A stretch of 64,000 bases of DNA from assembly GCA_018398585.1 (NCBI GenBank), contig JAGTTD010000026.1:3787001-3851000 (forward strand), read 5' to 3'. The position numbers and the translations under genes were made by a program. This stretch comes from Simmondsia chinensis (taxonomy: Eukaryota > Streptophyta > Magnoliopsida > Caryophyllales > Simmondsiaceae). Positions 10,705-22,617 of this stretch are shown here, piece after piece. The notes under the pieces were generated by a model, which did not search any database, was not told the origin of the DNA, and worked only from the letters and a program-made list of their open reading frames with translations. Every line of letters begins with the position of its first letter. Within the stretch, counting starts at the first letter, position 1.

Positions 10705-12039
10705 TGATGCAGCGAGCATCCCATGGCTTAGCCTTGGCGGGACCGGAAGGAGAAGGAAAGGTGCAAACCAAAGGCACTTGGCTTAAGCCAAGGAGTCTGC
10801 ATGGAACAAGCTAGTTGGGAAGTAACCAATCCTAACTTGGCTCCACCATTCTTGGCGTGACCAATACTTTTTATATTATTTTGAATTTGAATTTGAATTG
10901 AATTAAAATCCCTCATCTATATAAAGGGAGGTTAGGCTAGTTAAGACAGAGACTTTGATTTTGATGAATTATGATATTTTCTTTTATGGAGATTTAGACT
11001 CCTCAAAGTGTGAGAGAGCTAATTCTACCCCTCTTTGTTCATTTTATTATCAGTTTTAATAAAATACAAAGGGAAGGCCGTTGAAGCTTCTCATACCCCT
11101 TATATCCCATCACGCGCTGCATCATCTGGTATCAGAGCTCAGTTCGTTTCTGAGATGGCACCAAGACGTCGAGAGACCACTGCCGTTGAAGAAGACGCTG
11201 ACCATAACCGACTTCAGCATATTGAGAGGAAGTTAGAGGCGAAGGAAGAGCAATTCCTGCGAATCAAGCGTGGCTTGATTCAAACCGGGGCACATCCTGT
11301 CTCCGCGACAAGATCCCTACCCTAACGCCCCTTATTCCTGGGCGCTATCCAAAATAACATAGAAGAAAGGCGAGAGCAACCTACCTTCCAGATGACTTGC
11401 ACCATGGGCGAGAGAATTGCACGCCTAGCCATTGATCCCGGAAGGCGTAGCATCGTCGTATCTGTAGAAGCCGTCCATAAGTTAGGGTTAAAAACGGTGG
11501 ATTGTCCAAGCCCTTACACTATGGTAGGAAGAGGTGAATAGGTACTTCCACGAAAACGTTGTTTGATCAATTTTTCAATTGGGAAGAAGTATTGGGAGTC
11601 AGTTTGGTGTTATGTGGTGGCCATGGACACTTACCACGTGTTGTTGGGGAAGCCATGGATGGACCGCAGAGGCGCCTTCCACGATGAAGAAAAGAATACG
11701 TTTGCCTTCATGTTCGAGGGAGTAAAGATTATCTTGCTTCCAAGGAAGATTGAGGCACCACGTGAGACAAAAGCTGAGAATCCAGTGCCAAAAGAGCAAG
11801 CCTCAAGCATAGTTGGCTCCACCACAGAGACAAAAGTTGGCGCTACCGACGAGGCCAAACTTGGCGTCACCCCCATAGAACCCCAACTGGAAGAAGGAGC
11901 ATCGATCTTCGAAGACTCTCCGTCTATTGATTGGTCTTCTCCACAAGTATTTGACAGCCCTATCTATGACGAAGAGGAGGAACCCCAACCTGAAGGGGTA
12001 ACCGCATACACAAGTGGGGAAATAGTAATGTCTCTCTAA
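10705..12039 (+). mobile_element. Truncated Gypsy LTR retrotransposon (5' LTR, leader, gag start, protease)
   Basis: The 420-bp LTR (10705-11124) has perfect 8-bp terminal inverted repeats TGATGCAG/CTGCATCA and a TATA-like CTATATAAAG near 10916. The tRNA-Met-type primer site TGGTATCAGAGC is at 11127-11138. An ATG at 11155 opens a basic gag start (MAPRRRE). Almost all of gag is missing and a Gypsy-type aspartic protease follows by 11430. RT, integrase and the 3' LTR are absent from the window after 12040. Confidence 0.8.
11430..12039 (+). pseudogene. Gypsy aspartic protease remnant
   Basis: The translation has IDPGRRSIVVS in place of the usual D-S/T-G-A catalytic motif, then KLGL, PYTMVG, a stop at 11538-11540, FSIGKKYWESVWCYVV, HVLLGKPWM and DRRGAFHD. 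This is the typical series of Gypsy protease and pre-RT motifs. The frame continues as an acidic Glu/Pro-rich tail to 12039. The catalytic motif is altered and gag is deleted, so it is non-functional. Confidence 0.7.
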
Positions 12040-13030
12040 TACTTATTTATCATATATATTGGTTCAACAATATAATCGATGTGTACATAGTTTTTAAGAA
12101 GATTGCCACCCGCACAATATAAAAACTAGTACTGTAAGGTTCTCGTATCAAAACTTAGAAATATTATATTACCTATTATTTGATGATATAAATAAACAAG
12201 CATGTAAACGGGCACAATTTCTCAGGTGATGTTCATCAATATGACAACATATATAATATATTTGTAGTCTATTGATTACAAAAATATAGGAATTGATCTC
12301 AATTAGATTTATATGTGGTTAAAATATTATGATAATCCGATCGAAATATCCGGTTATTTTTGAAATATAATTTAGAAAAATCCAATTATTTGAAAATAGG
12401 ACAAATTAATATCTTGTGAGTTAGATTAGTAAGTCTCTTTTTTATTATCGTATTAATTTTAGATTTCTTATAATTTAATTATTAATTTATTCAATACTAA
12501 TTTATTTAAACTTTGTTGATTGGATAAACTAGTGAGTTTGTATTGGTGATTTGTTTTTGATATTATTAGATTGTTAAAAAAAACTAAATTCAATTTCAAC
12601 ATATGACTAAATTGACGCAATATAATTGACATAACTAAAATAAAAAAAATTGAATTAAGGTTATTTACATTATAGTGTCCTAATATTTTTGAAAATAATA
12701 AAAAGAATCCTAATCTTTTCTAATTAATAAAAAAAAGCACTTACGTTTATGTTGTTTTAATAAGATGACCCCTAAATTTTTGGCATATTAATAAAAAGTT
12801 TACTCTTCGTCGTGATAATATCATTTTCTGTCGACATAGTTGAAGTAACAACAGCTTTTTTTTATTAATATTACAACAAATTGACAAAAAATACCCTTAA
12901 ATAATCATATTTTTAAATAAATTAAGGAAAAATAAATAGTTTTTACATACTATAATATCTCAAATTTTGTGCTAGTAATGTAAGTGTAAGAGTATTGAAT
13001 AATACTTTTGTCATTTTACTGTACCATTAA
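12040..13030. other. AT-rich intergenic, nothing recognised
   Basis: No coding frame, terminal repeats or RNA are recognised. Several TAATTAATAAAAA blocks alternate with short C-poor stretches, as in decayed MITEs. Confidence 0.5.
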
Positions 13031-13342
13031 AGAAAAAACAGTTGTCATGTTAGCTATGTCCCTAAAAAATGACGTCATTACGCTGCACAGAGGTCTTTTT
13101 ATTAATACGGCAAAAGCTTTGGAGCTTTTTATTAAATCAAAAAGGTTAGAGTCATTTTTATTATTTTTAAAAATGTCAAAATTCTACAATGTAAATAAAT
13201 AACCCTTAAATTAATGTAATGAATAAAATAAACAAACTTTTATGAATAATTAGTATCCTTTGATTTTAAAAAAAAAAAACATAAATGTCTATATCTCCTG
13301 ACCATCATGTAACGGTCACACGTAAGAAAACAATCAATCATC
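13031..13342. repeat. 0.3-kb direct repeat, copy 1
   Basis: About 312 bp from near AGTTGTCATGTTAGC to CAATCAATCATC, closely matching 14601-14905 in the same orientation. It contains ACGGTCACACGTAAG. The ends are not TG...CA. Confidence 0.9.
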
Positions 13343-13749
13343 CCTAGGTTTGTTCTCATACGATGCACAGGCGGTATTTATTTATCACTATATTTTATAG
13401 CCGAGATTTTTTTGCATTGAAATAAACTTTTGTTTGATTAGTTGGCCATAATCCTGTTCAATTTACATAATTCTCATAGTAGTAATTGTGAAAGTTTTCA
13501 ATCAAAAAGATGACAAAATATATTTCCTAATTCAAAGAAATGAAAATATAAACAAAATTCGCACTGTATTAAGTATGAAGTTTCTTTCACAAAAGGTAGG
13601 GAACATGATTCCAAAAAAGGTGGTGTTGTGTTTGCCTTCCGTGCTATGTCCCCTTAATTTTCTTCGCTTCCCTACAATGAAAATATGCCATTGTTAGGTC
13701 GTATCTAATTGCTATGAAATAGTAAAGCTTGACCTGTTGCTTACCTCGA

Positions 13750-14376
13750 CATTTGTTGCATATATGTTATTTATTTTACGCTCTTCGTAAGACAACATTG
13801 TAATTGATTCTTGTTGAATCATCTTGTAATAGTGGCATTGTTCTTCCCAATGTACCTCGGTGATGAACACCACGTTTGGGTTGTCTTTCTTGCCATTTAC
13901 TGTAGGCTTAATAATGATGAATATTTAGTTGCGACCTACAAATTCATCTAAGTAGCAGGATAGCAAGTAATGGCCATATTCCTGTATCGTTGAGCATCAC
14001 ATGAGTATGACATGATTTAGTTATTTTCGTTGAAGATGATTTAGATGCGTACCTGTCCTTCAATCATATTCAGCCGTGCTCTTGGTTAAATACTCTGTAT
14101 GTTTCCCGAATAATGTTATGTTCATTTCATTTCGCCGTCGATCGCGTACAACCATCTTGATGAGTAACCTATTATGCGAAAAAGGAAAGTTAATAAATTA
14201 TATTATGTGCGTCTTTATTTGCTAAATCTGAGTACCTTTTTTCCATAATGGCATTATTGTTAGCGCACTTATCGCAACGGTAGTACCCATTAATCTAAGT
14301 GACCTTTGTTGTACAAATTTGGCATGCCTTGTAAGTTGTGCCATTCGTCATGTCGATAATTGTAATCCCTGCACAT
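13750..14376 (-). pseudogene. RPA70-like (replication protein A, DNA-binding domain C) fragment
   Basis: On the minus strand, 14376-14236 encodes a zinc-ribbon block: TYKACQIC, about 14 residues including a stop, then GYYRCDKC. This is the CxxC...CxxC layout of RPA1 domain C. A GT donor next to 14236 and an AG acceptor before 14168 would splice to LLIKMVVRD ... ITLFGKHTEYLTKSTAEYD, matching the OB-fold strand and LFG.xAE.L..xxA pattern. Weaker similarity runs on to about 13750 (FIIIKPTVNGKKDNP). RPA1-like copies are common host genes and are also carried by Helitrons. At least one stop makes this a remnant. Confidence 0.62.
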
Positions 14377-14600
14377 AATTTAAGATATATTTCCTGTAAG
14401 GTTTTTGTAAATTAGTTAGATATTCTTTATAATTCTTTATAAAGTAAGGCTTGTTCATATTTCACGTTGTACAAATTTTTTGTATTAAAGATGTGGCTCA
14501 CACTGGTTTTCAATGTGTACTGTGATATTGTTACGTTCTCCGCCCTCAAGTATATCATAATTTATGTAATTAAATATATTATATATAAATCTTGGGTACT

Positions 14601-14905
14601 AAAAAATAGTTGTCATGTTAGCTATGTCACTAAAAAATGACATCATCATGCTGCATAGAGGTCTTTTTATTAATACGGCAAAAATTTTAGAGCTTTTTTA
14701 TTAAATCAAAAAGATTAGAGTCATTTTTATTATTTTTAAAAATGTCAAAATTCTACAATTTAAATAAATAACCCTTAAATTAATGTAGTGAATAAAATAA
14801 ACAAACTTTTATGAATAATTAGTATCCTTTGATTAAAAAAAAAACATAAATGTCTATATCTACTGACCATCATGTAACGGTCACGTAAGAAAACAATCAA
14901 TCATC
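14601..14905. repeat. 0.3-kb direct repeat, copy 2
   Basis: Partner of 13031-13342, starting points about 1.57 kb apart. The two copies together bracket the RPA-like fragment. Confidence 0.9.
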
Positions 14906-14963
14906 ATATGTATTTGACTTAGAAAATTTAATGCGTAAAGTATGCGGTATGTATATAAAGGTT

Positions 14964-15208
14964 GAGAGTGTCGTAGGGGTGAATTTCGCCCCTCCTTTAT
15001 AATGGACAGTTAAAATTTATTAAATATTAAAAAATAATAATTTAAGATTCATACCTGTTCATGGGGTAGAAAGAAAGGAGTATGGGAGAAAAATTATTTT
15101 TTTTCCAATACTCAATAAATATTGGCCGTAAATTATTACTTCTTTTGTCCAACAAATTTTGACTGTCTATTACAACGGAGGGCCAAGATTCGCCCCTCTC
15201 ACGCTCTC
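14964..15208. mobile_element. MITE with about 45-bp inverted termini
   Basis: The left end GAGAGTGTCG, then GGGGTGAATTTCGCCCCTCC, pairs with the right end whose reverse complement starts GAGAGCGTGAGAGGGGCGAA. The arms continue to GACAGTTAAAATTT and GACAGTCAAAATTT. About 245 bp, non-coding. Superfamily not determined. Confidence 0.7.
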
Positions 15209-15230
15209 ACTCTCTCATAAGAACGACACC

Positions 15231-15262
<32 letters not shown>

Positions 15263-15263
15263 T
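15231..15263. repeat. (AT)n(AG)n microsatellite
   Basis: Compound AT/AG tract next to the left end of the following inverted-repeat element. Confidence 0.85.
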
Positions 15264-15831
15264 GGCTGGAATGAGAATGAAAGTTTTGTGAGAATATGAA
15301 ACATTTAATCTACACTGTTGGATCTTAAGTAAGATTGATCAACGGTTCCAAGAGGCTCATCCCGAAGCCCTACCACCACCGCCACCCGCCACTGCCGCCG
15401 CCGGCACTCCTCTTCGCCAACCCTACCACCACCATCCAGCACCGCCACTGCCACTGCTACCACCTGCCCCCAATACCACCGTTGCTCCTCTTCGCCACCC
15501 CGTCACCGCCACCCATCTCTATCTCTCCATCCCATTTCAAATCCCAATGGTTATTGCCACCGCTTACACCACAACTGCAAGTGGTGGGTGGTGGATGGTA
15601 ATAGTGGTGACTGTAGAGATCTGAGATGGAATGAAGAGAGAGAGATCAGCGGTGGTGGCAGCAGTGGCAGAGAGGAGTGGCAGCGGCAGTGTTGACCATT
15701 GGGTGGTGATGATAGGGCTCCTGATACTATGAGTCTCTTAGAACCATTGATCAATCTTACTTAAGATCCAACGGTGTATATTTAATTTTCTCATATTCTC
15801 TTAGAATTGTCATTCTCATTCCAACTGCTCT
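15259..15831. mobile_element. Inverted-repeat transposon with GC-rich, exon-like interior
   Basis: Long inverted termini (about 15259-15352 and 15728-15831) share GGAATGAGAATGA, GAGAATATGA and GGATCTTAAGTAAGATTGAT. The interior (15355-15720) is strikingly GC-rich and rich in CCACC/GCCACC on one half and its complement GGTGG on the other. It reads as Pro/His-rich peptide in either direction. The surrounding DNA is AT-rich, so the interior may be captured host sequence (Pack-MULE style). The host gene is unknown. Confidence 0.6.
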
Positions 15832-15900
15832 ATATATATGTATATATAAGTAAATATCAAATGATAATATTTGACTAAGGTGAGATATGAGAGCTTAAAT

Positions 15901-16012
15901 CTCAGCCATTAAATTCAAAATGAAGGGCTAAGATTGCACATATAAAGAGGAGAGAAAGAGAATTTTTAGGGCATTTTTATAAGTGCAATCTCAGCCCTTT
16001 ATTTTGAATTCA
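15901..16012. mobile_element. Short palindromic MITE remnant
   Basis: CTCAGCCATTAAATTCAAAA, then AGGGCTAAGATTGCAC, pairs with GTGCAATCTCAGCCCTTTA, TTTTGAATT about 60 bp later. Non-coding hairpin. Confidence 0.6.
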
Positions 16013-17334
16013 ATATATTGCTGTAATCACATATTATATCAATATGTTTTTTTTTTGGAAGAAAATTGGTTATATTTAAAAAAAAAATATTAAATTTTAA
16101 CATATGATATCTAAGTAATAAATTTTTCAAACTTCACAAATACAACTTGCATATAACTGGACAATAATATACTATAATAATAAGTGATCAAACTTTAAAA
16201 TATTTAAGTGAAAAATATTGAGAAAAAATACAAGCGCGCATGTAGAATATATTGAGAGACACGAGAGTTGAAGAAGTGGGCATATTTGTGGGGTTCCCTC
16301 TTCTAGAAGGATTCGTTTGGAGCTTTCGACTTTTCCAAATTGTTAGGCCACCGCCAGAGTCCGGTTTGAAAATTATTTTTTATTAATACTTCGTTTAAAA
16401 TTAAAAATTATTATTAAAATTTTTTTTTCTTTATTTGATTGAGGGAAAATTAAATGGAAAAAAAAATTATTATTGACTAATATATATTTTCCTTGCATAG
16501 TTTTGGTCGTGCAAATTTTTCTGATGAGCTACCTTGATAATGTTATGTTGGGAATTTAATATTTAAGTACCCTAAGTTTAATTTTTTATCACCTAAATAC
16601 ATATACTGGTATCTTGAGATCTAAAATTTTAGAGAAATTTTGGTTAATGTAACATGAGGTTTGATAATATATTTTTCAAGTATCTTAAAATTTTAAATGT
16701 ATTTTAGGTAACTTTTTTAGATACTCATCCCACAGGGTTCCGTTAAATTATACTAATATGACACATAGAAGAATCTAAAAAATAATTTGACTAAGTGCAG
16801 AAGATCATTTAAACTAAAAATAATTTTATATTTTGAAAGTATTTAAATGTTAAAAAAATTAAAAGTATCTTAAAAATCTATAAATATTTAAAAACTATTT
16901 TAAATTATTTGATTTAAATTTAAATATTTTAAAAATATTTTTAAATATATTAAATATTTTAGAAATGTTTACGATAATTTTTTAAAACATTTACAAAAAA
17001 TTTTAGATATTTAAAATATTTTGTTGAATGTTTAAAATCTTTTAAAAAGATTAAAATATATTTATAAAATTTTGGAATTTTTCTAAATGTAAAATTCAAA
17101 TTTTACATTTTTTTTTCCTTAAATACATGTTACATAAATTAATGGAACTTTAATATAGTTACACATAGGGTAATTGAAAAAAGAAAGTAAATAATTTTCA
17201 GGTTACCTCAAAAATATTTTAATATCTTAGAGTAGCTGGAACAAATTTATGACAATCAAGTACCCTCCGAAGTTTTAATATTCTAGCAATTATGTATTTA
17301 AATAAAAGATACTATATTCGGTTTATGCTTAATA
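16013..17334. other. AT-rich intergenic
   Basis: No gene is seen. From 16550 on, stretches such as TTTAAGTACCCTAAGTT and ACCTAAATAC resemble a repeat family also seen at 25030-25530 and 35195-35710. 16850-17060 is dense in TTTAAATATTT-like words. Confidence 0.45.
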
Positions 17335-17617
17335 TACTAAACATACCAAAGAGGGCACCAATATGCCATCATCGGATCCCATTAGAACTCCAAAGGTAAG
17401 CGTGCTTGGGCGAGAGTAGTATCAGGATAGGTGACCTCCTGGAAATTCCTCACCCTCAGATTGGGGGGCACTGGGAAACAGTCTCTCTTCAGGTTAACAC
17501 TCTGAAGGGGAAAGGCTGCGTACATCCGCCCCCCCCCCCCCCCCCCCCCCGCCGTGACCCTGCGTAGGCGGGAGCCCTTGAAGCGCTGGGTATGTTCATG
17601 TTCTGTACTAAACATAC
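17335..17617 (+). mobile_element. 5S rRNA-headed SINE (copy C), 12-bp target duplication
   Basis: TACTAAACATAC occurs at 17335-17346 and 17606-17617. The body has the 5S head (GGATCCCATTAGAACTCC, GTAAGCGTGCTTGGGCGAG, GATAGGTGACCTCC), then the tail module AAACAGTCTCTCTTCAGG, GGCTGCGTACATCC, a C-run, and GCGGGAGCCCTTGAAGC. The 5S internal promoter is well preserved and on the plus strand. The GTT tail is nearly absent here. Confidence 0.87.
17530..17550. repeat. Poly-C expansion inside SINE copy C
   Basis: A run of about 21 C at the position where other copies have the short ACCCCTCCCC segment. Confidence 0.9.
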
Positions 17618-20600
17618 TTAATGCATTCAATGAACTTATATGATCAGTAATGCAGATCTTATTGATGAAATATGGAACATAGATCAAGTCTAATCAATAC
17701 CAGGTTGACATCATTTGAGTCGACACTTATTTTTTTTCAAATTTTCTCCCAATTTCAAGAGGGAAATGACTTTCCTCAAACTCCATTGCAATGTTTTGAA
17801 ATTTTATATTCAACTTTTTTCCTTCATATTTTTCTTGTGTTCCAAACGCATGAAAACCACTTTTTTTCAAATTTTTTGCCTTTCGCAATTTTTTCCGCAT
17901 TCCAAACTTGGCCTCAATTTTTTTTAATAAATAAATTGTAATAAGTCATAAATATTAGAATATTTTATAGTTAATGTATGTTGAGTAATGGGTTGGAAAT
18001 AGCATAGTTTTTTATTAAATGACGCAAGTGTGCAGCACGTGATTGAGTAAAATGATTTGAGGGAAGCATGCACTAGAAAGACGAGACAAGAGATTGAATT
18101 CGAGGTAGTTACTTGTGATGCTAAATAAAATGTGGATCTCAAGAATAGTTGTAGAGAAGATGGAGACATGAAGAAGAAGACGATCGTCTGTGGCAGAGAA
18201 TCAGCAAATCATGGAGAGATCAGGCCCTTGAAGAGATAAAGCGTGCTTTCGTAAATTTTGAAAGTTAGGTTTTACAATTTATAAATAAGGAGCCAAAAAC
18301 TTACGTAGAGTTCCCCAAACCACATTATAATTTCTTATGTATTTCTACACACTTGTGTTCTTTTCTTTGCCTTTTTGTAAGAGAAGTGTTCAACGTCAGT
18401 TTTTCAACATAATCAGAGTGTCGGGGGTGGTATACAAGAATTTATATATTGTACGCTTTCTGTCATAGTCTCTTGTATTCAACTTATAGCGAATTTAACT
18501 AGTGCCATTATTCCAAGATTTTGACTTCAAAGTCTCGAGCATGATTGAGTTGATCTTGGGTTTGTGACTAAAATTAGGTCACTCCATCTTAGTATTTTTA
18601 TGCTTGGTCTTGATTGAGTTATCTTTAGTCCAGATTGCTTTGCCTAGTACCTGATTGACATGGGCATAAGATAGGCTTCCAAGAGCTCAAGCCTATATCC
18701 AGCTTAGCTCTCAACTCTTGAGCATTCCGGGTAAAGTATCTGTGGAGTGCTTTGTACTGCTCCATCCAACCTGCCACTCGAGTTGGATCCATATATCTTA
18801 TTTTCGCATAAATATTATATGATTGTGAATGTTCCTTAATAGGAGCATAGTAGAATCCACTACAATTATAAATAGAAGTGAAATATACCTAAAATACCAA
18901 AAAAAAAAAAAAAAGAACAAGTGATTGGTTAAGGTCAATAACATGTAGTTCTAACCTAATTTATCCCCTAAGTCATGGTCATCCATTTCCTTGTTTGCCC
19001 TTAAAAAATTATTGTCGGCCTAAAGGATACAACAAGAAGTTTTGGCGAACGCAACTACAAACCTATTGGAGATGTGTAGAACTACAAATACAACCTCCTT
19101 CGAGAGTGAACATTGGTAGCCCAAAAGATGCAACAAGAAGTTTCGGCGAATGCAACTACCGACCTACTAGAGATGCATAGAACAATAAATAATACCAATC
19201 TAGAGAATAAATAGATTGAGGATATGGCTCTTCTCAAGCCAAATCTTGAACTTCAACCTAAACATATTCAACCCTCTTGAGAGGAAGAAAGTAGTCATAA
19301 CCGCGACCTTGATAGCAGTGGTGATGAAAATATCCTGGAGGATGAGCGTGATGGATATTCTTGAAAAAGCCTTATGGTCATATGCTTAAAAGAAGAATCC
19401 AAGTCATGGAAGACAAAATTGAGAAATAAATGTAGGACTTCTTCAAAAGGCAACATGATGTGACTAAACAAACCTTGTATGGCGAACGTGAAAGCACAGC
19501 AATCACGAGGGACATCGTGAATGGATTGTTCGTGAATGAGAGGATGCACAAATGGGATAGGCTTTTAGTTGATATGTACTTAATCCTGGCCTCGATTGTG
19601 TCCATTATAGTCAAGGATGTGAAAAAAAAAATATATATATATATATATAGTGGGAGTTGAACCCATTTATCATGAGGAAATTCGAGGTTTAGAATATGTC
19701 AATTGAATCTATAAAGGAAGACATGAGATAAATAAGGTGTGCCCTTCACACCATTAGAAAAGAGCCATCAAACGAGTATCCCTACATGACCTCTGTGAAG
19801 ATAGGGGCAACCAATGGTGTCCCATGAAGGGGAACCGAAAAGCTCAATAACCAACAAAACCTATTCAATGAGAGGCTCAATCTCGAGATAGCACATAGTG
19901 ACATGAGAGTAGCCACAATTCTTATCACTCACAACCTAGGCGCTGGAGAGCATGAGCATACCTCTAGTTCTACCGTTGTCCCTATGAGAAACCTGACCAT
20001 GTTTCCTCAGCTTGAACCCTCTCTATGATTGGGGCACATGTAAACGCTATTTAGCCTTGGGGAGTGACAAATAAATGACTAGGGAATTAACCTAGAAATG
20101 AACATGAACCCTAGATTATATGGACAATAAATGAACTAAACCAAAACTACTTTAAGGGCCAGGCCTCTCAAAGAGATCCAATGTAAATGAGAAACTTGAC
20201 AAAAACTCCACTAGGAGTTTGGGGGTATCAGCTAGACTACTCAATCATCGGGGGTTTAAATGCAGTCTCATATAGAATGGAACAAGCACCATTTACGATT
20301 CAAGTAGTTATGAGTGCTCAAGCCTTGGGGGTTGTCGAGATATATTTGGTCCAATAGTGTAACTTGGGTTTTGTATCTAGCTTTTCATTCATTGATTGAT
20401 TCATTAGGCTGGTTCTACCACTTTATTAGAGAGATACGAGTTCAAAGCAAAATCATTGCCGTTATCTGTGAAATCTAAGCCGAGTGTAATAAGCGTATTT
20501 TTACCAAGCAAAGCATTGATGCCGGTGATATTATTGGGAAGGTGAAGATGGGGTCCTCTATAAATTCCATGAGGATTATCGTGTGTTTTCGTTTTGATTT

Positions 20601-20773
20601 CTTTCTGATTTTGTTCAATTTTCTATTTCTGTTTAGATTGACGTACCTATCAATTTTGATCATTCATAATATTTCTTTATTTTTCTTACAAAAAAATAAT
20701 TTTAACTTCTTAAAAAATCAAAACCTACAAATAGAAAACAATATCAAATAAAAGTTCAATATTGCATGTCACA
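17618..20773. other. Intergenic, mostly unrecognised
   Basis: No convincing gene. A TATA-like TTATAAATAAGG occurs near 18281. 19021-19183 holds a duplicated 61-bp motif listed separately. 19240-20030 has a codon-like texture on the plus strand (KEPSNEYPYM, NERLNLEIAHSDM) with many stops, possibly decayed retroelement gag; I cannot name it. AT microsatellite at 19627-19650. Confidence 0.4.
19021..19183. repeat. Two-copy repeat, about 61 bp, 100-bp spacing
   Basis: AAAGGATACAACAAGAAGTT, then GGCGAACGCAACTAC, CCTA.T.GAGATG.GTAGAAC, is repeated with a few changes at 19121-19183. Confidence 0.75.
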
Positions 20774-20838
20774 TTCAAGACATAAAACTTACAACAACAA
20801 CAGTCCCAGTGCCTTGCGGCTCCCGCTGAACGCAGGGT

Positions 20839-20854
20839 CGGGGGGGGGGGGGGG
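20839..20854. repeat. Poly-G tract inside the LINE tail
   Basis: About 15 G on the plus strand, C-run on the element's own strand, at the same module position as the poly-C of SINE copy C. Confidence 0.85.
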
Positions 20855-21167
20855 TGATGTACGCAGCCTTACCCCTTCCAGCTGGAAAGGAGACTGTTTC
20901 CGGAGACCTCCAATCTGAAGTAGTTGAATGCCTGCAGATAAACCACAAATCAATCACCTTGCATTCTGATAAAAAAGTCAAAGAAGGAGAGAATAAGGAG
21001 AAGGAGGAGCAAAAGAAGAAAAAGAATAAGGAGAAGCAGCAGAATGAACAATAAACAATAAATAATAAACAATAAACAATAAACAGGGACTAAGCTAGCC
21101 TAAAAGTGCCCCACTAGAGGTCATGCCTGCCTAAGGATCTTGGACTACCAACCACTCCCCGCTCTAC

Positions 21168-21672
21168 ACTACTCTGCCATCTCCGCTACCCTAATGCTAG
21201 TCCTCCAACGAGCCCTATCTGAGGCCATCTCCTCTCTTAGATTTAGGTGGGTTAGGTCTTGACGAATTATCTCCAGCCAACTCTTCTTTGGTCTGCCCCT
21301 TCCTCTTCTGCTTGTCGCTGTGTTGAGCTGTTCGCACCTCCTGACTGGTGCTGAAGTTGGTCTTCTACTAACATGTCCAAACCATCTGAGACGGTCTCTC
21401 TCAGTTTATCCTCAATCGGGGCTACACCCAGCTTACCCCGAATCACCTCATTCCTAATCTTATCCTTCCTGGTGTGACCACACATCCATCGTGGCATCTT
21501 CATCTCTGCCACCTTCATCCTCTGTGTTTGGTTTTGTTTCATTGGCCGACACTCTGCCCCGTACAACATAGCCGGTCTTACTACCGTCCTATAGTATTTT
21601 TCCTTTAACTTCAACGGAAATTTTCTATCACACAGCACCCCGAATGCCATCCTCCACTCTGCCAGCCTACTT
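21168..21672 (-). pseudogene. C-terminal fragment of RTE LINE reverse transcriptase
   Basis: The minus-strand translation shows LKLKEKYYRTVVRPAMLYG, MKVAEMKMPRWMCGHTRKDK, IRNEVIRGKLGV and, after a one-base frame change near 21390, RLRWFGHV and GRGRPKKSW, ending at a stop near 21168. These are the usual landmarks of plant RTE ORF2 C-termini. The catalytic RT core is missing because of 5' truncation. Confidence 0.85.
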
Positions 21673-21692
21673 TTCAAGACATAAAACTTACA

Positions 21693-22617
21693 CGTGCCAA
21701 AATCGAGCACCTTCTACTGCCACGGTATCAACGCATAAACAAAAGGCAACACTCTATATATCTAAGTAATTTAATAAACCGAACATTAATTTTATGAAAA
21801 CCTAATCAATTAATTTCATTTTTTAATTTAATTATGTTATGTTATATATATATATATATATGTTTTTTTGGGAAGAATACAAACAGAAAGACGAGATCTT
21901 AGATTCTAGAGGTAATAATGTCAGATAAAAATTTTAAGAAAAATGATTAGTCAGCTTTAAATCCTTGAGTAAATTATGTGGTTCAATTTGATAAATACCT
22001 AGATAATAAAATATTTAAATTCATACTTTAGTATCAATTTGATAAATTATTTTTTGATCCATAAATTTTATGTTTAAAAATTTCAATGTCTAGTAGTTAC
22101 TGCCAAAAGTTTTGAAGTTGAAACTCTGGTTATGATATCACCTTTTTAACGATATGTTAAGATATAAAATAACAATTCCTAAGATATTTCAAAAGATAGT
22201 TTTTGTTTAGAAAATTTATTAGTTATGTATTTTAAAGTTTGAACATTCATTACCTAGGTGTATTAATATTTCAATAACAGTAACTTAGTTTAAAAATTTT
22301 GTTGTTCATATAGCTATGCTGGGATTTGTTGATTTTTTGTTAAAATTCAATCAATTTCACTATAAATTGCCGATACGGTATATAATTACAATTATATGAG
22401 CTATATCAATGGTTTTAACAAAAATATATATAATTATAGAAAAATTTAATTGAATTATGATAAAAGATATTTAAATATTAGCGATTATAACAGAAAACAC
22501 ATATATGCTATTATAATTATGTTCTATGTTAACACTTTGTAATAAACATCTATCAAATTATGGTAAAGGTTTGCTGAATTTTTAAATCTTATGGTATTTG
22601 AGTAATAAATAATGTGT
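21693..22617. other. AT-rich intergenic
   Basis: No gene. It contains TATATATATA at 21844-21863 and words such as TTGATAAATTATTTT resembling the dispersed ACCTAAATACC family. Confidence 0.45.

Larger units (their letters stand above)
20774..21692 (-). mobile_element. 5'-truncated RTE-type LINE with Angio-type 3' end
   Basis: A perfect 20-bp duplication (TTCAAGACATAAAACTTACA at 20774-20793 and 21673-21692) flanks the insert. On the minus strand it starts inside the C-terminus of an RTE-like reverse transcriptase, passes a purine/pyrimidine-rich 3' UTR, and ends with GGAAACAGTCTCCTTTCCAG, GGCTGCGTACATCA, a C-run, GCACTGGGACTGTTGTTGTTG. That 3' end is the same module as the SINE tails in this window. 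The duplication and 5' truncation are standard marks of target-primed reverse transcription. Confidence 0.88.

Noticed and set aside
15335..15754. Pro/His-rich protein gene
   Set aside because: Open on both strands because of repeats, no start context or domain, and inside an inverted-repeat transposon.
18000..18420. A solo LTR with TTATAAATAAGG
   Set aside because: No TG...CA ends, primer site or partner could be placed.
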